64,000 nucleotides of DNA from Brachycybe producta (GCA_036925085.1 JAUPFP010000003.1:11934008-11998007); one strand, 5' to 3'. Numbered from the stretch's first letter, positions 40,096-51,005 are shown. Notes: generated by a model from the letters alone, not told the origin. Program-made: numbers and translations.

Positions 40096-40766
40096 GAGCC
40101 TAGATACACGTCGTCCATCTTGTTGTTTTGAGCAGACGACAAGGAGACAAATGAGTGTTATTATATGGTTTTACTAAAACTGCAAGAAATCGCCTCACAA
40201 TCGCTTAATTAAAATACGGTAAAAGGCAAAATGCAATAAAAAGTATTGTTCTTTACGTGCTCGATTTATATAATTTTTGAAAAGGTCCTTCTATTTTTAA
40301 ACAAGGTTCAAAATTGTTCGTTTTTTTAACCCCATGTTAAAGCCCATTGGATCAAAAACCGTCCCACAAACATTTGAAAAACTCTCGTTAAAAACAATTT
40401 AGAACAATAACAAAATAATTAGCACATACTTTCATGTATTGGCTTCACAATGTTTCTTTTTTATAAATTTTGAAAAGGTCCTTCTATTTTTTAATAACGT
40501 TGAAAATCGTACATTTTTTAAATTTGACATTACATTTGAAGAACTCCCATTAAAACAACTTAGAAGAATAACAAATAAATTAGCACGTGCATTAATCTAT
40601 TGGCTTCACGATGTTTTCTTTTTATAAGCTTAGCACGCGAAATTATTTTTCTATTATTATGTGACTTGAAACCTGGAGAAAAACGATAAAAAACCGTTTT
40701 TCAATCAAAAACGATCGCAGCGCCTGCATTCGGAGAAATTTTGAACTAAACGCTGTATCTATGCTC
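40096..40766 (+). mobile_element. Family F element, complete (671 bp)
   Basis: TTAA at 40092-40095 and 40767-40770; ends GAGCCTAGATACACGTCGTC and GCTGTATCTATGCTC. The cleanest single copy in the window. Confidence 0.9.
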
Positions 40767-40771
40767 TTAAG

Positions 40772-41385
40772 TTTCCGAATACAGCCGTTAATAAAGTGTA
40801 TTTTTTGCACACAAAAAAAATGGAAAGTTAGAAGATGAAATTGCTTTTTAAATAAAACATGGCTGACTGTTATAAGTTAACAAGTAACAGCTGTACAAAC
40901 AACTTTACAGCCAGTAAGAGAAACACATTTCTAAATTAGTGACACAAACAAGTGCCACAAATGACTGTCATAAAGATTTACTATCATACATACAAAGTGC
41001 AAGGTTTACTTTTGTCATAAAACTACTGTCAGTAAGAGATTAGTAGATTACTGTCATAAAAAACACAGAGAGGAGAGAGGGATATTCAAATTTTTAATTA
41101 TCTGTTTTAAAAGTTCTAAATGAAAAACAAAAACAATTTAACTACCAAAGTAAAGAAGTAGGATAATTAATATTAATTATGCAAATACTCAAATTAACTA
41201 GAAAGTATCTATGGTTAGTTTTTTTTTTGCAACAGATTCAAAGTCCGTATTTGTGGTTGTTGGCCTCTTAATCAATTTTTAATAACTACATGTTCAATTT
41301 TTAAATTAATTACAATAAAATTCAAATGATTTTAAAAAATATTTTTGGGAGAACAAAATGGGCGATGTTATTTTTAATCATTTGA
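40772..41385. other. AT-rich intergenic DNA
   Basis: ACTGTCATAAA words recur (40965-41060), suggesting an old local repeat. No gene. Confidence 0.35.
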
Positions 41386-41387
41386 AA

Positions 41388-42020
41388 TCACGTGCAACTT
41401 CCAATGCAATTCAACTTGCAATACAACTTGTGATGTGACTTGCAACTAGAACTTTGTAATAAACTTCTATATCACACTATGAAACCTAGTTCCCAATCAA
41501 GTTTTCAAAACTTCGTTTATGTCAAGGGGCCGACATTCGGGTGAATCTCGTACGGTATCAGAAGCCATTTTAACTTTTAATCCGCGTTTTACTGAATTTT
41601 AAAATTTCAATTCTATTTTGGATATCCAGTAAAATGCAGCTAAAAAGTAAAATGACTTTCCATCCACACGATCTGCTGTGAATCATAGGGAAAACCGTAC
41701 ATGATTTTCTTAAATGTCTGCCCCCTTGGTTTGTGTCCATATTGTGATCAACTAACTGGAAGTTCATAAACCGGGAATTCGTTCAATGTTACCTATGTCA
41801 TTTCCGGCAAACGGCCTGATTGGTTGTTTCTCAGAAGGTTTACTTGAAAAGTCTCTCATAGTTGAACATGTGCAACTCAATGAGACTTGAGTGACACTAG
41901 TTAAAAGGAAAGTTTTATCAAGTTGCATGTCATATCATGATATCACACTATAAACAAGGGAGTTGCATGTCACATTGCACATTTTATTGCATTAAAAGTT
42001 GCTAGTGTAATAGCAGCTTT
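41388..42020 (-). mobile_element. Family E element with module D, inverted
   Basis: The left end TAAAGCTGCTATTACACTAGC (read on the minus strand) is complete at 42020. Module D occupies about 41524-41725. The other end is slightly truncated at GTTGCACGTGA. Confidence 0.8.
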
Positions 42021-42089
42021 AACTAAATCCTATCACAAGTCATTGGTAATTCACTGTAATACACGAGCAAGGTACTCAGAAAGAATGGG

Positions 42090-42665
42090 ATTAGATAGGG
42101 GCTCAAGCAATGAGTATGTGCTCAATAAAAAAAATAAGTTGCCTTAAGGAAAACAAAGCCATCTACTCAGGCAATTTGATTAAGTGCTCACTTTCGCATT
42201 ATAACATTGGCATCTAGCCAGTTAATACTCAATCTATGGAGTATGTACTAATTTTTATTTATACGAAAAATGAAGCACGTGCTCACAGGTTAAACAGTTG
42301 CTCATAACAGGAGTAGATGCTCAAATTGGGAACACCTTTTCATGTTATGAGCACAAGTTGTGAGCATGTGCTGAATAACTTTTTTTTATATAAATATAAA
42401 TGAGTAGGTGCTCCACATTTTATGAGAGTGAGCACCAGCTCACATTGCCGCCCGGGAGTAGATCCTCCGGTTCCTTAAGGCAACTTAATTCATACAAAAA
42501 TTGAGCACGTGCTCATTTCTAGAGCACCTACTCCTGCTTCTTTTTGAGTAGTTGCTCCGTTTTCTTAATGCAACTTTATTCATAAGAAAATTGATCACGT
42601 ACTCATTTTTTGAGCACACACTCCGATTCATTTTTAGTATCTGCTCTTGAGTACGTGCTCAACTT
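42090..42665. repeat. Array of GAGCACGTGCTC-type palindromes
   Basis: GAGCACGTGCTC and variants (GAGTATGTGCTC, GAAGCACGTGCTC, GAGCATGTGCTG, GATCACGTACTC, GAGTACGTGCTC) occur more than ten times. CTTAAGGCAACTTAATTCAT at about 42475 is inverted at about 42120, so the tract folds back on itself. Probably a TIR element rich in subterminal repeats. Confidence 0.75.
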
Positions 42666-42669
42666 TATT

Positions 42670-43070
42670 AATACCACCCGATAGCTGAAGATCATTGTAG
42701 GATGCCAATTTAGTCTTAGAAGATATCTCTTGACATGAGCACGACAAAGTCTAATTTTAACAGTTGAGGTTTGAAAAGTCTTAGGATTTTGCAATGCAAA
42801 ATTATTTATAATTTTTTTCATTTTGTATGAGGCGCCGCCTTGTTGTGGCAGAGGCTACATTTCAAATGACAAATTTTTAAGGAAAGGAAATGTAGAGAAG
42901 GGACATTCAACCTATGTTTATTTTTTATTTTGTTTCTTCTGGAAGTATTTCATTTACATATTTAACCTGTAATTTTTTTATCTCTTTTTGAATTTGGTTC
43001 AAAAACAATCATTTCCTGAATAGGATTTCAATTGATAGGTTTTATTTCATATTTACAGAGTGATCACTAA
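42670..43070. other. AT-rich intergenic DNA
   Basis: No element ends or supported coding frame. Confidence 0.35.
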
Positions 43071-43079
43071 GTCCCTATG

Positions 43080-43285
43080 ACAGGCAATTAGAAATCGGGA
43101 CGTACAGAAGTTGGCTCCGTCCTTTTTATGACGACCGGCAACTTCTAATTGGTTGGGTATGTAGTCTGACGTCACATGCTCCTCCCTGTTCAATGTCGAA
43201 CCACACAACAAACCAATTAGAAGTTGCCGGTCGTCATAAAAAGGACGGAGCCAACTTCTGTACGTCCCGATTTCTAATTGGCTGT
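43080..43285. mobile_element. Family A palindromic MITE with 9-bp duplication
   Basis: Ends ACAGGCAATTAGAAATCGGG and CCCGATTTCTAATTGGCTGT; flanks GTCCCTATG (43071-43079) and GTCCGTATG (43286-43294), 8 of 9 identical. The core holds CTGACGTCACATG and ACCAATTAGAAG. Confidence 0.9.
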
Positions 43286-43423
43286 GTCCGTATGCATGCT
43301 AGTTAAAACATAAAAGGTAGGCCTATCTGGTTTCATAAGTAGTCAGAACAATATGGGAAGGATCGTAATCCAATCCGAGAAAAAAAAAGAAAGCCGGGTT
43401 GCCACTAGGTGGCACAACTGCTA

Positions 43424-43600
43424 TCCAGTTCAAAGATGCACTACATTAGCCTTCTATTGGTTGCTAAAGCCTCGTTTCGATCACGGCGATAGTTCTTTTG
43501 TGAGAGTAGCTGTCATGAAAGTTGCGATAGTTCACTCTCTTGTCTGTCATGACAGTGTGACGTTTACTTCACAGATATCATTGAATCAACAACAGTGTCA
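43424..43600 (+). repeat. Dispersed repeat R1, copy 1
   Basis: TCACGGCGATAGTTCTTTTG, AGTTGCGATAGTTCACTCT, GTCATGACAGTGTGACGT and TCAACAACAGTG appear in inverted order at 48075-48245. Confidence 0.75.
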
Positions 43601-43604
43601 TGGC

Positions 43605-44580
43605 CTATGGGCCTGGTGGACTTTGTGGGCCTGATGGGCTTCGTAGGCTTTGTGGGCTGTGCCCAGTATAAAGTCTCATGGGCTGGGCTTCAATTTTTTT
43701 TTTACACAATGTAGGTCTCTATTTTTGAAAATAACACAAGTGGTTGAACTACTCGTCTAGTTTCTAAAATACTTAAAAAGTTTCTTTTCCTTCTTTTTTG
43801 CATTTTGAAAGACAAAGAATAATCACAATTTCGAAAGGGGCGTTTACACTTTTAAAACCACCTCAAGACAAAATTCTGCTTTCAATCTTATTTTCAGTTG
43901 TCTTTTTTTTTGTACATGTGGGATCCCCCCCCCCCCCCCAATCCTTAAAAATGGCTTTTTTTTTTGCAGTCAAATATAAGTTTGTATTTATTTTTTTTTT
44001 TAAATAATTATCTAATCAGGTAATTAAGTCATCGATGGAAAAATATAAAATCCAGATTCTTGTTTCTACAGAAAGTTAAAATTTTTTTCTCAGTTGTCAA
44101 AATAGGTTAATTAGATGTGGCTACCCTAGTTTTCTGCAATTCCCCTCCCCACCACCACCACCACCCTATTTTTTTTCTCCTTTCCAGACCAGTAAATTCA
44201 GTCAAGTAAACGACCCGTGTCACCACCACCACCACTATTCTTTTGTCAATTCTATATGGTATATTATAGACTAGAAAGATTATATAATTAACTAGACCAT
44301 GTAAAAAAAGAAATGTCTTGTCTTCCATATGGCAACAGGCACGAGTCCCCCCTCCCCCAACCATAGATCACTGAAGAAAAAAAAGTCAGCAAAAAAAATA
44401 TATATTTATGAAATTATTACGAAACAAACAAACAAAAGAATCTGTTTTTATGAAGTTTTTTTATTATTATTCATTATTATATTTTTCTTGAGTAATATTT
44501 GTTATTTATATGGCTGAAAAATATAATAATAAAAAAGATACAAAAGTTGCAAGGTTGAATGGATGCCATTTATTTCTAAA
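43605..44580. other. Low-complexity intergenic DNA
   Basis: GGGCCTGGTGGGC-type repeats (43600-43680), a family H fragment (43745-43830), poly-C (43926-43940) and (CCA)n tracts (44148-44165, 44220-44235). No gene. Confidence 0.5.
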
Positions 44581-44586
44581 TTTCTT

Positions 44587-44982
44587 AAATCTTTCTCTCT
44601 CTCTCTCTCTGTTTTTCTTTCTCTCTCTCTCTCGCTCTCTCTCTCTCTCTCGCTCTCTCTCTCGCTCTCTCTCTCTCTGTTTTTCTTTCTCTCGCTCTCT
44701 CTCTCGCTCTCTGTTTTTCTTTCTCTCTCTCGCTCTCTCTCTCTCTCTCTAGCTCTCTTCCTCTCTCTCTTTCTCTCTCTCTAGCTCTCTTCCTCTCTCT
44801 CTCTTTCTCTCGCTAGCTCTTTCTCTCTCTCTCTCTCTAGCTCTCTCTCTCTCTCTCTAGCTCTCTCTCTCTCTCTCTCTCTAGCTCTTTCTCTCTCTCT
44901 CTCTCTCTCTCTCTAGCTCTCTCTCTCTCTCTCTAGCTCTCTCTCTCTCTCTCTCTTTCTCTCTAGCTCTCTTTCTCTCTAG

Positions 44983-45031
<49 letters not shown>

Positions 45032-45290
45032 GCTCTCTTCCTCTCTCTCTTTTTCTCGCTAGCTCTTTCTCTCTCTCTCTCTCTCTCTAGCTCTCTCTCT
45101 CTAGCTCTCTCTCTCTCTCTCTCTCTCTAGCTCTCTCTCTCTCTCTCTAGCTCTTTCTCTCTCTCTCTCTCTCTCTAGCTCTTTCTCTCTCTCTCTCTCT
45201 CTAGCTCTTTCTCTCTCTCTCTCTCTCTCTCTCTGTAGCTCTTTCTCTCTCTCTCTCTCTCTGTAGCTCTTTCTCTCTCTCTCTCTCTAG

Positions 45291-45325
<35 letters not shown>

Positions 45326-45326
45326 G

Positions 45327-45361
<35 letters not shown>

Positions 45362-45514
45362 GCTCTTTCTCTCTCTCTCTCTCTAGCTCTTTCTCTCTCT
45401 CTCTCTCTCTCTCTAGCTCTTTCTCTCTCTCTCTCTCTCTCTCTCTAGCTCTTTCTCTCTCTCTCTCTCTAGCTCTCTTTTTCTCTCTCTAGCTCTTTTT
45501 CTCTCTCTCTCTCT
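44587..45514 (+). repeat. Compound (CT)n satellite with AGCTCTTT interruptions
   Basis: About 930 bp of CT dinucleotide interrupted at 20-40 bp intervals by TAGCTCTTT or TAGCTCTC words; the 5' part also has CTGTTTTTCTTT interruptions. The Ser/Leu frames across it are spurious. Confidence 0.95.
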
Positions 45515-45519
45515 AACAT

Positions 45520-45890
45520 AATTTAGCAGTTGTTGCACAATTGTATAATAAGGTAACGATATTAGCAAATATGAAGAGATGAAAGAAAAAAAAGGAGCAT
45601 ATCAGGATCAAAAGGTACCGAAAAGTTGGAACAAAAAAACAAACAAAGAGTATTTAAAATATTACAATGAATAAGCACAAAATGGAGTAATATAACCTTT
45701 TGAACTAACCTCAACAACAGCTAAATCCCAATATATAATAAAACACTAACAACTTTCTAGAGCTTAACTAAATTCGGAAGGGTATTTTCATGTTGATATC
45801 TTTCAAAATAAATGTTTTGAGTTTCAAAATGATATGGTACGGTATTGAGCCATACGAGATTGTTTTAAAAATATCTCGCCATGTCGGCTT
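45520..45890. other. Intergenic with family H fragment
   Basis: TTTTCATGTTGATATCTTTC at about 45785 is a family H word. The rest is AT-rich. Confidence 0.45.
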
Positions 45891-45896
45891 TTAAAG

Positions 45897-46526
45897 GGTT
45901 ACATAACAAGATTTCTTCGAAAAATCTCCACAAAGAGCGCTAGCATGGTTTTTCTATTGAGTCCATAGATCCAATGTTAAAAAAAGAATTTCATTTTTAA
46001 AATACACAGTCGCGTTAATATGTTTATTTTTCATAGTTAAAGTTTTCTAATACTAATTTTCAAAGTGCAATGTGCACCTTAAATATATGCTGATCGAGTG
46101 ATAGTATGACAAAAAATTGGTAAGTGCGGTTCTATTTTTAAAAACTATTTCAAAATCGCGAATTTCTAACTCTTAAACTCCATTGAGTATGCGCTCGTAA
46201 GAAAAAAAATACATTAAAATGTTCGTAAAATACCTAAAAATAATTTCAAAAAACCACAATTAAACCACAGTGAAGCAAACACATTGGCGCGCACGTGCTG
46301 ATTTTTTGTTTAAACAAAAGTTTAACATAATAGTTAGAAGTTTGCGGTTTTCAAATAGTTTTTAAAAATAGAACCGCACTTACCAATTTTTTGTCATTCT
46401 ATCACTCGATCAGCATATATTTAAGGTGCACATTGCAGTTTGAAAACTTAATATTGGACCACTTTAAATATGAAAAATGAACATACTGCCGCCACTGTGT
46501 ATTTTAAAAATTTAACATTTTTTTCT
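45897..46526. mobile_element. Family G element, interrupted by F
   Basis: GGTTACATAACAAGATTTCTTCGAAAAATCTCC (short pieces) starts the left arm; the mirror arm ends at TTTTTTCTTTAA, where a family F end is inserted exactly at the TTAA. Confidence 0.85.
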
Positions 46527-46530
46527 TTAA

Positions 46531-46567
46531 GAGCCTAGATATACTGTTTATTTCAAAATTTCTCCGA
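46531..46567 (-). mobile_element. Family F end inserted in G, cut by gap
   Basis: GAGCCTAGATATACTG then TTTCAAAATTTCTCCGA, the right end of F read inverted. The rest lies in the gap. Confidence 0.75.
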
Positions 46568-46667
46568 NNNNNNNNNNNNNNNNNNNNNNNNNNNNNNNNN
46601 NNNNNNNNNNNNNNNNNNNNNNNNNNNNNNNNNNNNNNNNNNNNNNNNNNNNNNNNNNNNNNNNNNN
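46568..46667. other. Assembly gap (100 N)
   Basis: One hundred N bases, a conventional gap size, so the true length is unknown. It begins inside the nested F element. Confidence 1.
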
Positions 46668-47180
46668 GCTCGCGGAAGTTCCCAGTGGGCTAATGCTAGT
46701 TGCTGCTGCTCTCACGACGATTTTAAGGTGTTAACACGGACAGCACGCACACCTTGTACTTTTGGTGACCACGTGTTCTTGTTTTTTCGGGTGAATTCGG
46801 CTTGAGAAAAGCTAAAGGGTTAGCCGGCTTGTTCAAACCATTCTGGGTTGATGGTGCTTCTGTAATGGTCCTAATGGAGGTTAATTTACTGAAGTGAATT
46901 AACCCCTCCCCCACGCCCGCCCGCCATAACATTGCTACGGTTATAATAAACATTGCGTGTGTGTCTGTCTTTATGTAGTGAACCCAAACGTTAATTCCCA
47001 TGTTTGTAATTTGCTCCATTTGTGATTTGAGTTCAATCTAATCAAAGTGAATATAATCTTATTAGATATACCAGTAATTTCACACTCTCGATTTGAATCA
47101 TTCTGCCATTTTGCTTTTCTCATTTTCATTTTTAACTTTTGACATTATTTAAGATGGTTTCATGAACAGCTGATTTTAGA
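46668..47180. other. Unique sequence right of gap
   Basis: Less AT-rich than usual (46668-46930), without a recognised gene. The G and F sequences do not resume after the gap, so more than 100 bases are missing or the scaffold join is loose. Confidence 0.5.
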
Positions 47181-47186
47181 ACTTAG

Positions 47187-47217
47187 TGGATGCTTTCTCT
47201 CTCTCTCTATCTCTCTT

Positions 47218-47266
<49 letters not shown>

Positions 47267-47283
47267 TTCTCTCTCTCTCTTTC

Positions 47284-47314
<31 letters not shown>

Positions 47315-47317
47315 CTT

Positions 47318-47365
<48 letters not shown>

Positions 47366-47380
47366 TTCTCTCTCTCTCTT

Positions 47381-47429
<49 letters not shown>

Positions 47430-47450
47430 TTCTTTCTTTCTCTCTCTCTT

Positions 47451-47493
<43 letters not shown>

Positions 47494-47507
47494 GCTCGCT
47501 CTCTCTC
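47187..47507 (+). repeat. (CT)n microsatellite with CTTT interruptions
   Basis: About 320 bp of CTCTCT with TTTCTCT interruptions. It is followed by AACTAGAATCGTGTTTTAGAAACTAG, a family H edge. The Ser/Leu frames are spurious. Confidence 0.95.
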
Positions 47508-47519
47508 AGAAGAAGAAAA

Positions 47520-47712
47520 TGAAGAGAAACTAGAATCGTGTTTTAGAAACTAGAAAGGATAGCTCAATCACAATGCATGTTAAGCTGATGCTTACACATA
47601 ACAAGAGCCAAGCAACAATACTAGTTGTAGCAACAGTAGTTTCCTATTTGTTACCAGCAACACGTATGATATATGTAGCAACTTTCATAAAACTTGCTAT
47701 TGCTACTTCAAA
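47520..47712. repeat. Family H edge and fragment of the 53326 element
   Basis: AACTAGAAAGGATAGCTCAATCAC is family H. TAAGCTGATGCTTACACATAAC and GTAGCAACAGTAGTTTCCTATTTGTT (short pieces) match, inverted, 53680-53762. Confidence 0.65.
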
Positions 47713-48066
47713 TCTTAAGACGATATTGTACTAGCAACTTTTAATGCAATGAAATGTGCAATGTGACATGCAACTTCCTTGTTTAAAGTGTGATATGACA
47801 TGCAACTTGATAAAACTTTCCTTTTAACTAGTGTCAAACTCAGTCTCATTGAGTTGCACATGTTCAACTTTGAGAGACTTTTCAAGTAAACTTTCTGACA
47901 AACAACCAATCAGGCCGTTTGAATTGAAATTTTAAAATTCAGTAAAACGCGGATTAAAAGTAAAATGGCTTCCGATACTGTACAAGATTCACCCGAAAGT
48001 CGGCCCCTTGATATAAACGAAGTTTTGAAAACTTGATTGGCAACTAGGTTGCATAGTGTGATATAG
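47713..48066 (+). mobile_element. Family E element, internally deleted
   Basis: AAGACGATATTGTACTAGCAAC starts the copy; only half of module D (about 47925-48012) remains before TTTTGAAAACTTGATTGG and GGTTGCATAGTGTGATATA. Confidence 0.75.
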
Positions 48067-48069
48067 GCA

Positions 48070-48245
48070 AAATTTGGCTTCTGGAGGGAGTGGCAACACT
48101 GTTGTTGACTCAATGATATATGTGAAGTAGACGTCACACTGTCATGACAGAACTATTTAGACAGTTGCTATCGTCAGAGTGAACTATCGCAACTTTCATG
48201 ACAGCAACTTTCACGAAAGAACTATCGCCGTGAAAACGAGACTTA
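48070..48245 (-). repeat. Dispersed repeat R1, copy 2
   Basis: Inverted match to 43424-43600: CACTGTTGTTGA, ACGTCACACTGTCATGACAG, GAACTATCGCCGTGA. Confidence 0.75.
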
Positions 48246-48535
48246 AGAGTTAGAAATTCACGATTTTGAAACAGTTTTTTAAAAATATAACCACACCAAT
48301 TTTTTTGTCATTCTATCACTCGATCAGCATATACTTAAGGTGCACATAGCAATTCGAAAACTTAATATTGGACAACTTTAAATATGAAAAATAAACATAT
48401 TGCCGCCGCGACTGTGTATTTTAAAAATTACCATTTTTTCTTTAACATTGGGTCTATATATGGGCTCAACAGAAAAACGATGCTAGCGCTCTTTGTAATT
48501 TTCTGATGTAGGCCTACCCTCTTAACATTTGATTT
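48246..48535 (+). mobile_element. Family G right half
   Basis: GAGTTAGAAATTCACGATTTTG to GATGCTAGCGCTCTTTG and CTGATGTAGGCC..CTCTTAA. Confidence 0.7.
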
Positions 48536-48539
48536 TGTG

Positions 48540-48815
48540 CTCGCCAGTCGCCTGCCGCTGTGACTTATTTTTTTATTTCAGTTATTTTAGTGAGATAAAT
48601 ATCATAAATTTGATTAATCCACACTTGAATTCAAATTGAAAATGCAGTTATTATTTTCACTCTGATTATCACGCGGCATTTTTCTTTATAATTCATAAAA
48701 TATATTCTTAAATTTCACGTTTAAATAAAATGCATCAAATTGTGTTTTCAAGTGGAAAGATTTGAATTTGTTATGGTAATTAAACTTTCTTATAGCGAGC
48801 TTGACCAATAATTAC
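48540..48815. other. AT-rich DNA upstream of second first-exon candidate
   Basis: No element ends and no supported frame. Confidence 0.35.
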
Positions 48816-49318
48816 GCCGCCGTTGCAGCCGGCGGCGGCCGATATGGTTCAAGTCGTTTGGGGTGTCGGCGTGCTTTCGTAGTTTGGATTTGACTGCCAT
48901 CTGGCGGTTATTTTGCTTGATATTACGTCAATCTAGGAAGGCGGTTGTTGGTAGAGAGTCAGCTGCTTTTTGCATTTGAACAGAGAGATTTGTCTTGGAT
49001 TTTGTGATGAGAAATTTAAACGGGGGAATTTGGAAGTGAAGAAGTTCGAAGCTGAATTCTTTGCAGCCGTCGTTCGTGTCGTTTATGAGGCTGTTGTTCT
49101 CTCCTTATCTCTCATATATTCGTCTTCCTATACTTGGATTATTACTCTTTTTTTTTAAACAAAAAAAGCCAGAAATAAGCTGTAAAAAAGCGGAAATGAA
49201 AAGTGATTTAAATTTGTGCATTGTGTATTTTTTAATATAACACAAAAAAGTATTGTTTTTTTTGTAAGCTTAGCTTCCTGAATGGTGTTATTTGTTATAT
49301 TTTGCCTAGTTTAAAAAA
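48816..49318 (+). promoter_or_regulatory. GC-rich putative promoter and 5' UTR
   Basis: GCCGCCGTTGCAGCCGGCGG at 48819 is a rare CpG-rich island in this window. It leads, without repeats, into the 49319 exon through a 5' UTR-like stretch (48930-49130), then AT-rich leader. Confidence 0.5.
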
Positions 49319-49659
49319 ATGTTTGGTGTTGACCAGGAAAGTGTCCTGGTTTATCAGGAAGCGGTAATGGTAAAACACCGTTTATTGATGCGGTCATCGT
49401 ATCATCGTTCGACCGTATGTTCAACGACGTCGAATTCGCGTCGTTCTACGTTGTTGCATAACAATGAACCGTTGTTGTCGCTTAGTTCTTCGCGGCGGTT
49501 TCATAGAGAACCGTTTTCGGCTACGAGTGCTCGCCGTTCCGCACTTTCGTACAATAATGCGTTTCCTCCTCCTTCTCCTGTTGCTACTGCAGCTGCGGAT
49601 GACGTCACGACGTCTGTTCCTTCTTTGACACATTTGTATCAGCTTAAGGTCACATATAG
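49319..49659 (+). CDS. Putative first coding exon, Ser/Arg-rich
   Basis: 113 codons plus two bases beginning MFGVDQESVLVYQEAVMV. Residues 25-90 are rich in serine and arginine (SSYHRSTVCSTTSNSRRS, SLSSSRRFHREPFSATSARR), followed by a Pro/Ala stretch (FPPPSPVATAAA). The end is a strong donor TATAG|GTCAGT in phase 2; past it the frame closes at 49688. The exon is distinctly less AT-rich than the surroundings and shares no repeat family. I do not recognise the protein. Low-complexity basic N termini of this kind are common in alternative first exons of signalling proteins. The matching phase with 35066-35229 fits alternative starts of one gene, but no shared downstream exon was found. M17 is an alternative start. 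Confidence 0.5.
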
Positions 49660-49801
49660 GTCAGTACAAAGGAGTGACGTAAATGTGTAATCTTTTACAT
49701 TTTAAAAGGCTGTCATCAGTTGTCAACCGTTTTTGATTGATTGATGAGTTTTTTCCGTGGAAAATTTTTAAAAGGATTTTTTTTTGTCTTTTCAGTTTTT
49801 T

Positions 49802-50146
49802 TTTAGCCTAGACAGTTTGCAAAATAACCAGGGTTTGGTTATTTTTTGGATTAGCAGCCGCTTAGCCTCTGTGCAGGAGATTGTGTAACGTGTTTTTGGC
49901 GCAACGTTTGTACAGTAACCACCTCCACAACCTTAGATTAGAGGCTATACGTGCCTTGTATCGAAGGCTGTGAAGATATAGGTTGCGTCCAAGGTTCGAA
50001 TTAAGGCGAAAGGGTAAACAATCCCCTGTGTAGAGGCTAAACAACTGCGGAATTAACCGAAATTTTTTAAAAGAGTTACTATTTTGAATTTTTTTAAAAA
50101 AAATTTACATATGACGCTGGTTATTTTGCAAACTGTCTAGGCTAAA
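49802..50146. mobile_element. TIR element with perfect 30-bp ends
   Basis: TTTAGCCTAGACAGTTTGCA plus AAATAACCAG at the left is exactly inverted at 50117-50146. The interior carries the GATTAGCAGCCGCTTAGCCTC and CGAATTAAGGCG words seen at 11225-11880. Confidence 0.85.
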
Positions 50147-50450
50147 TGAAAAAAGCCCTTTTAAAAATTGCACTGAAGGCACGAGTTAAGGCGAAAAGCG
50201 ACACAATCTCCTGCGTAGAGGCTAAAAAAAACTGCTAAAAGAATTAACCAAAATAATTTTAAAAAGATTACTATTTTTGAATTTTTTTTTTAAAAAAAAA
50301 TTACGTAGACGTTGGTTATTTTGCAAAATGTCTAGGCTAAATCAAAAAAATCCCTTTTAAAATGTGCACTGAAGGCGCGAGTTAAGGCGAAAAGCGACAC
50401 AATTTGCTGCATAGAGGCTAAGCGCGGCTGCTTAATCAGAGAATTTCCAA
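50147..50450 (+). repeat. Tandem copies of the 50050-50146 end region
   Basis: GGTTATTTTGCAAAATGTCTAGGCTAAA recurs about 200 bp after the previous copy (short pieces), with GCACTGAAGGCRCGAGTTAAGGCGAAAAGCGACACAA in each unit (short pieces). Confidence 0.8.
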
Positions 50451-51000
50451 AATAAAAATGTTATGCTTTTTTTAAAAAATTAAAAATTTGCAGAGAAGAT
50501 TTTGATTGTTTTGTACATTGACTAGTGAGTCCGTGATTCCGCAAACGAAACTTAATTTGTATCATATGATTGTCATTTTATTATGAAAAGGGGGAGTGAC
50601 AAAAGAAAGACGAACAAAATAGTCGATTGTGACGTCATCTGAGGACGGTTTTCTTTGATTGATATCACTGATATGACTTTTTTTTTTTTTTGTTAAATTA
50701 CAAAATTTGACCTTGAAAGTTTTAAGGATTTTGGAACGTGCATTTCGTTTTTTTATTGGTCAATTTCTGTGTTTATTTTTACTGGGAGAGAAAAAAAAGG
50801 CTCATTGTTTCAAACGTTAAGCAACAAAACAATTTGAAGAAGACATTTTGAAAGATTTTCTTGAGAAATGTTTTCGATTACAGATTTATGGACACGGAGC
50901 TAATTACACACAAAAAAAAAAGCTAAAGGGCTAAACTGGACGAGCAATCTCGATTGCTAAATAGTTTCATGGCCGTATTTTTGTTAATGATTGCTATTTT
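50451..51000. other. AT-rich DNA
   Basis: No element end or gene seen. Confidence 0.35.
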
Positions 51001-51005
51001 CTTAA

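Noticed and set aside
44510-47533. Ser/Leu repeat proteins on the plus strand
   Set aside because: They are translations of (CT)n satellite DNA.
49980-50010. tRNA-like B box (GGTTCGAATT)
   Set aside because: No matching A box, acceptor stem or anticodon arm could be folded, and the same words occur in a decayed MITE family at 11225-11880.
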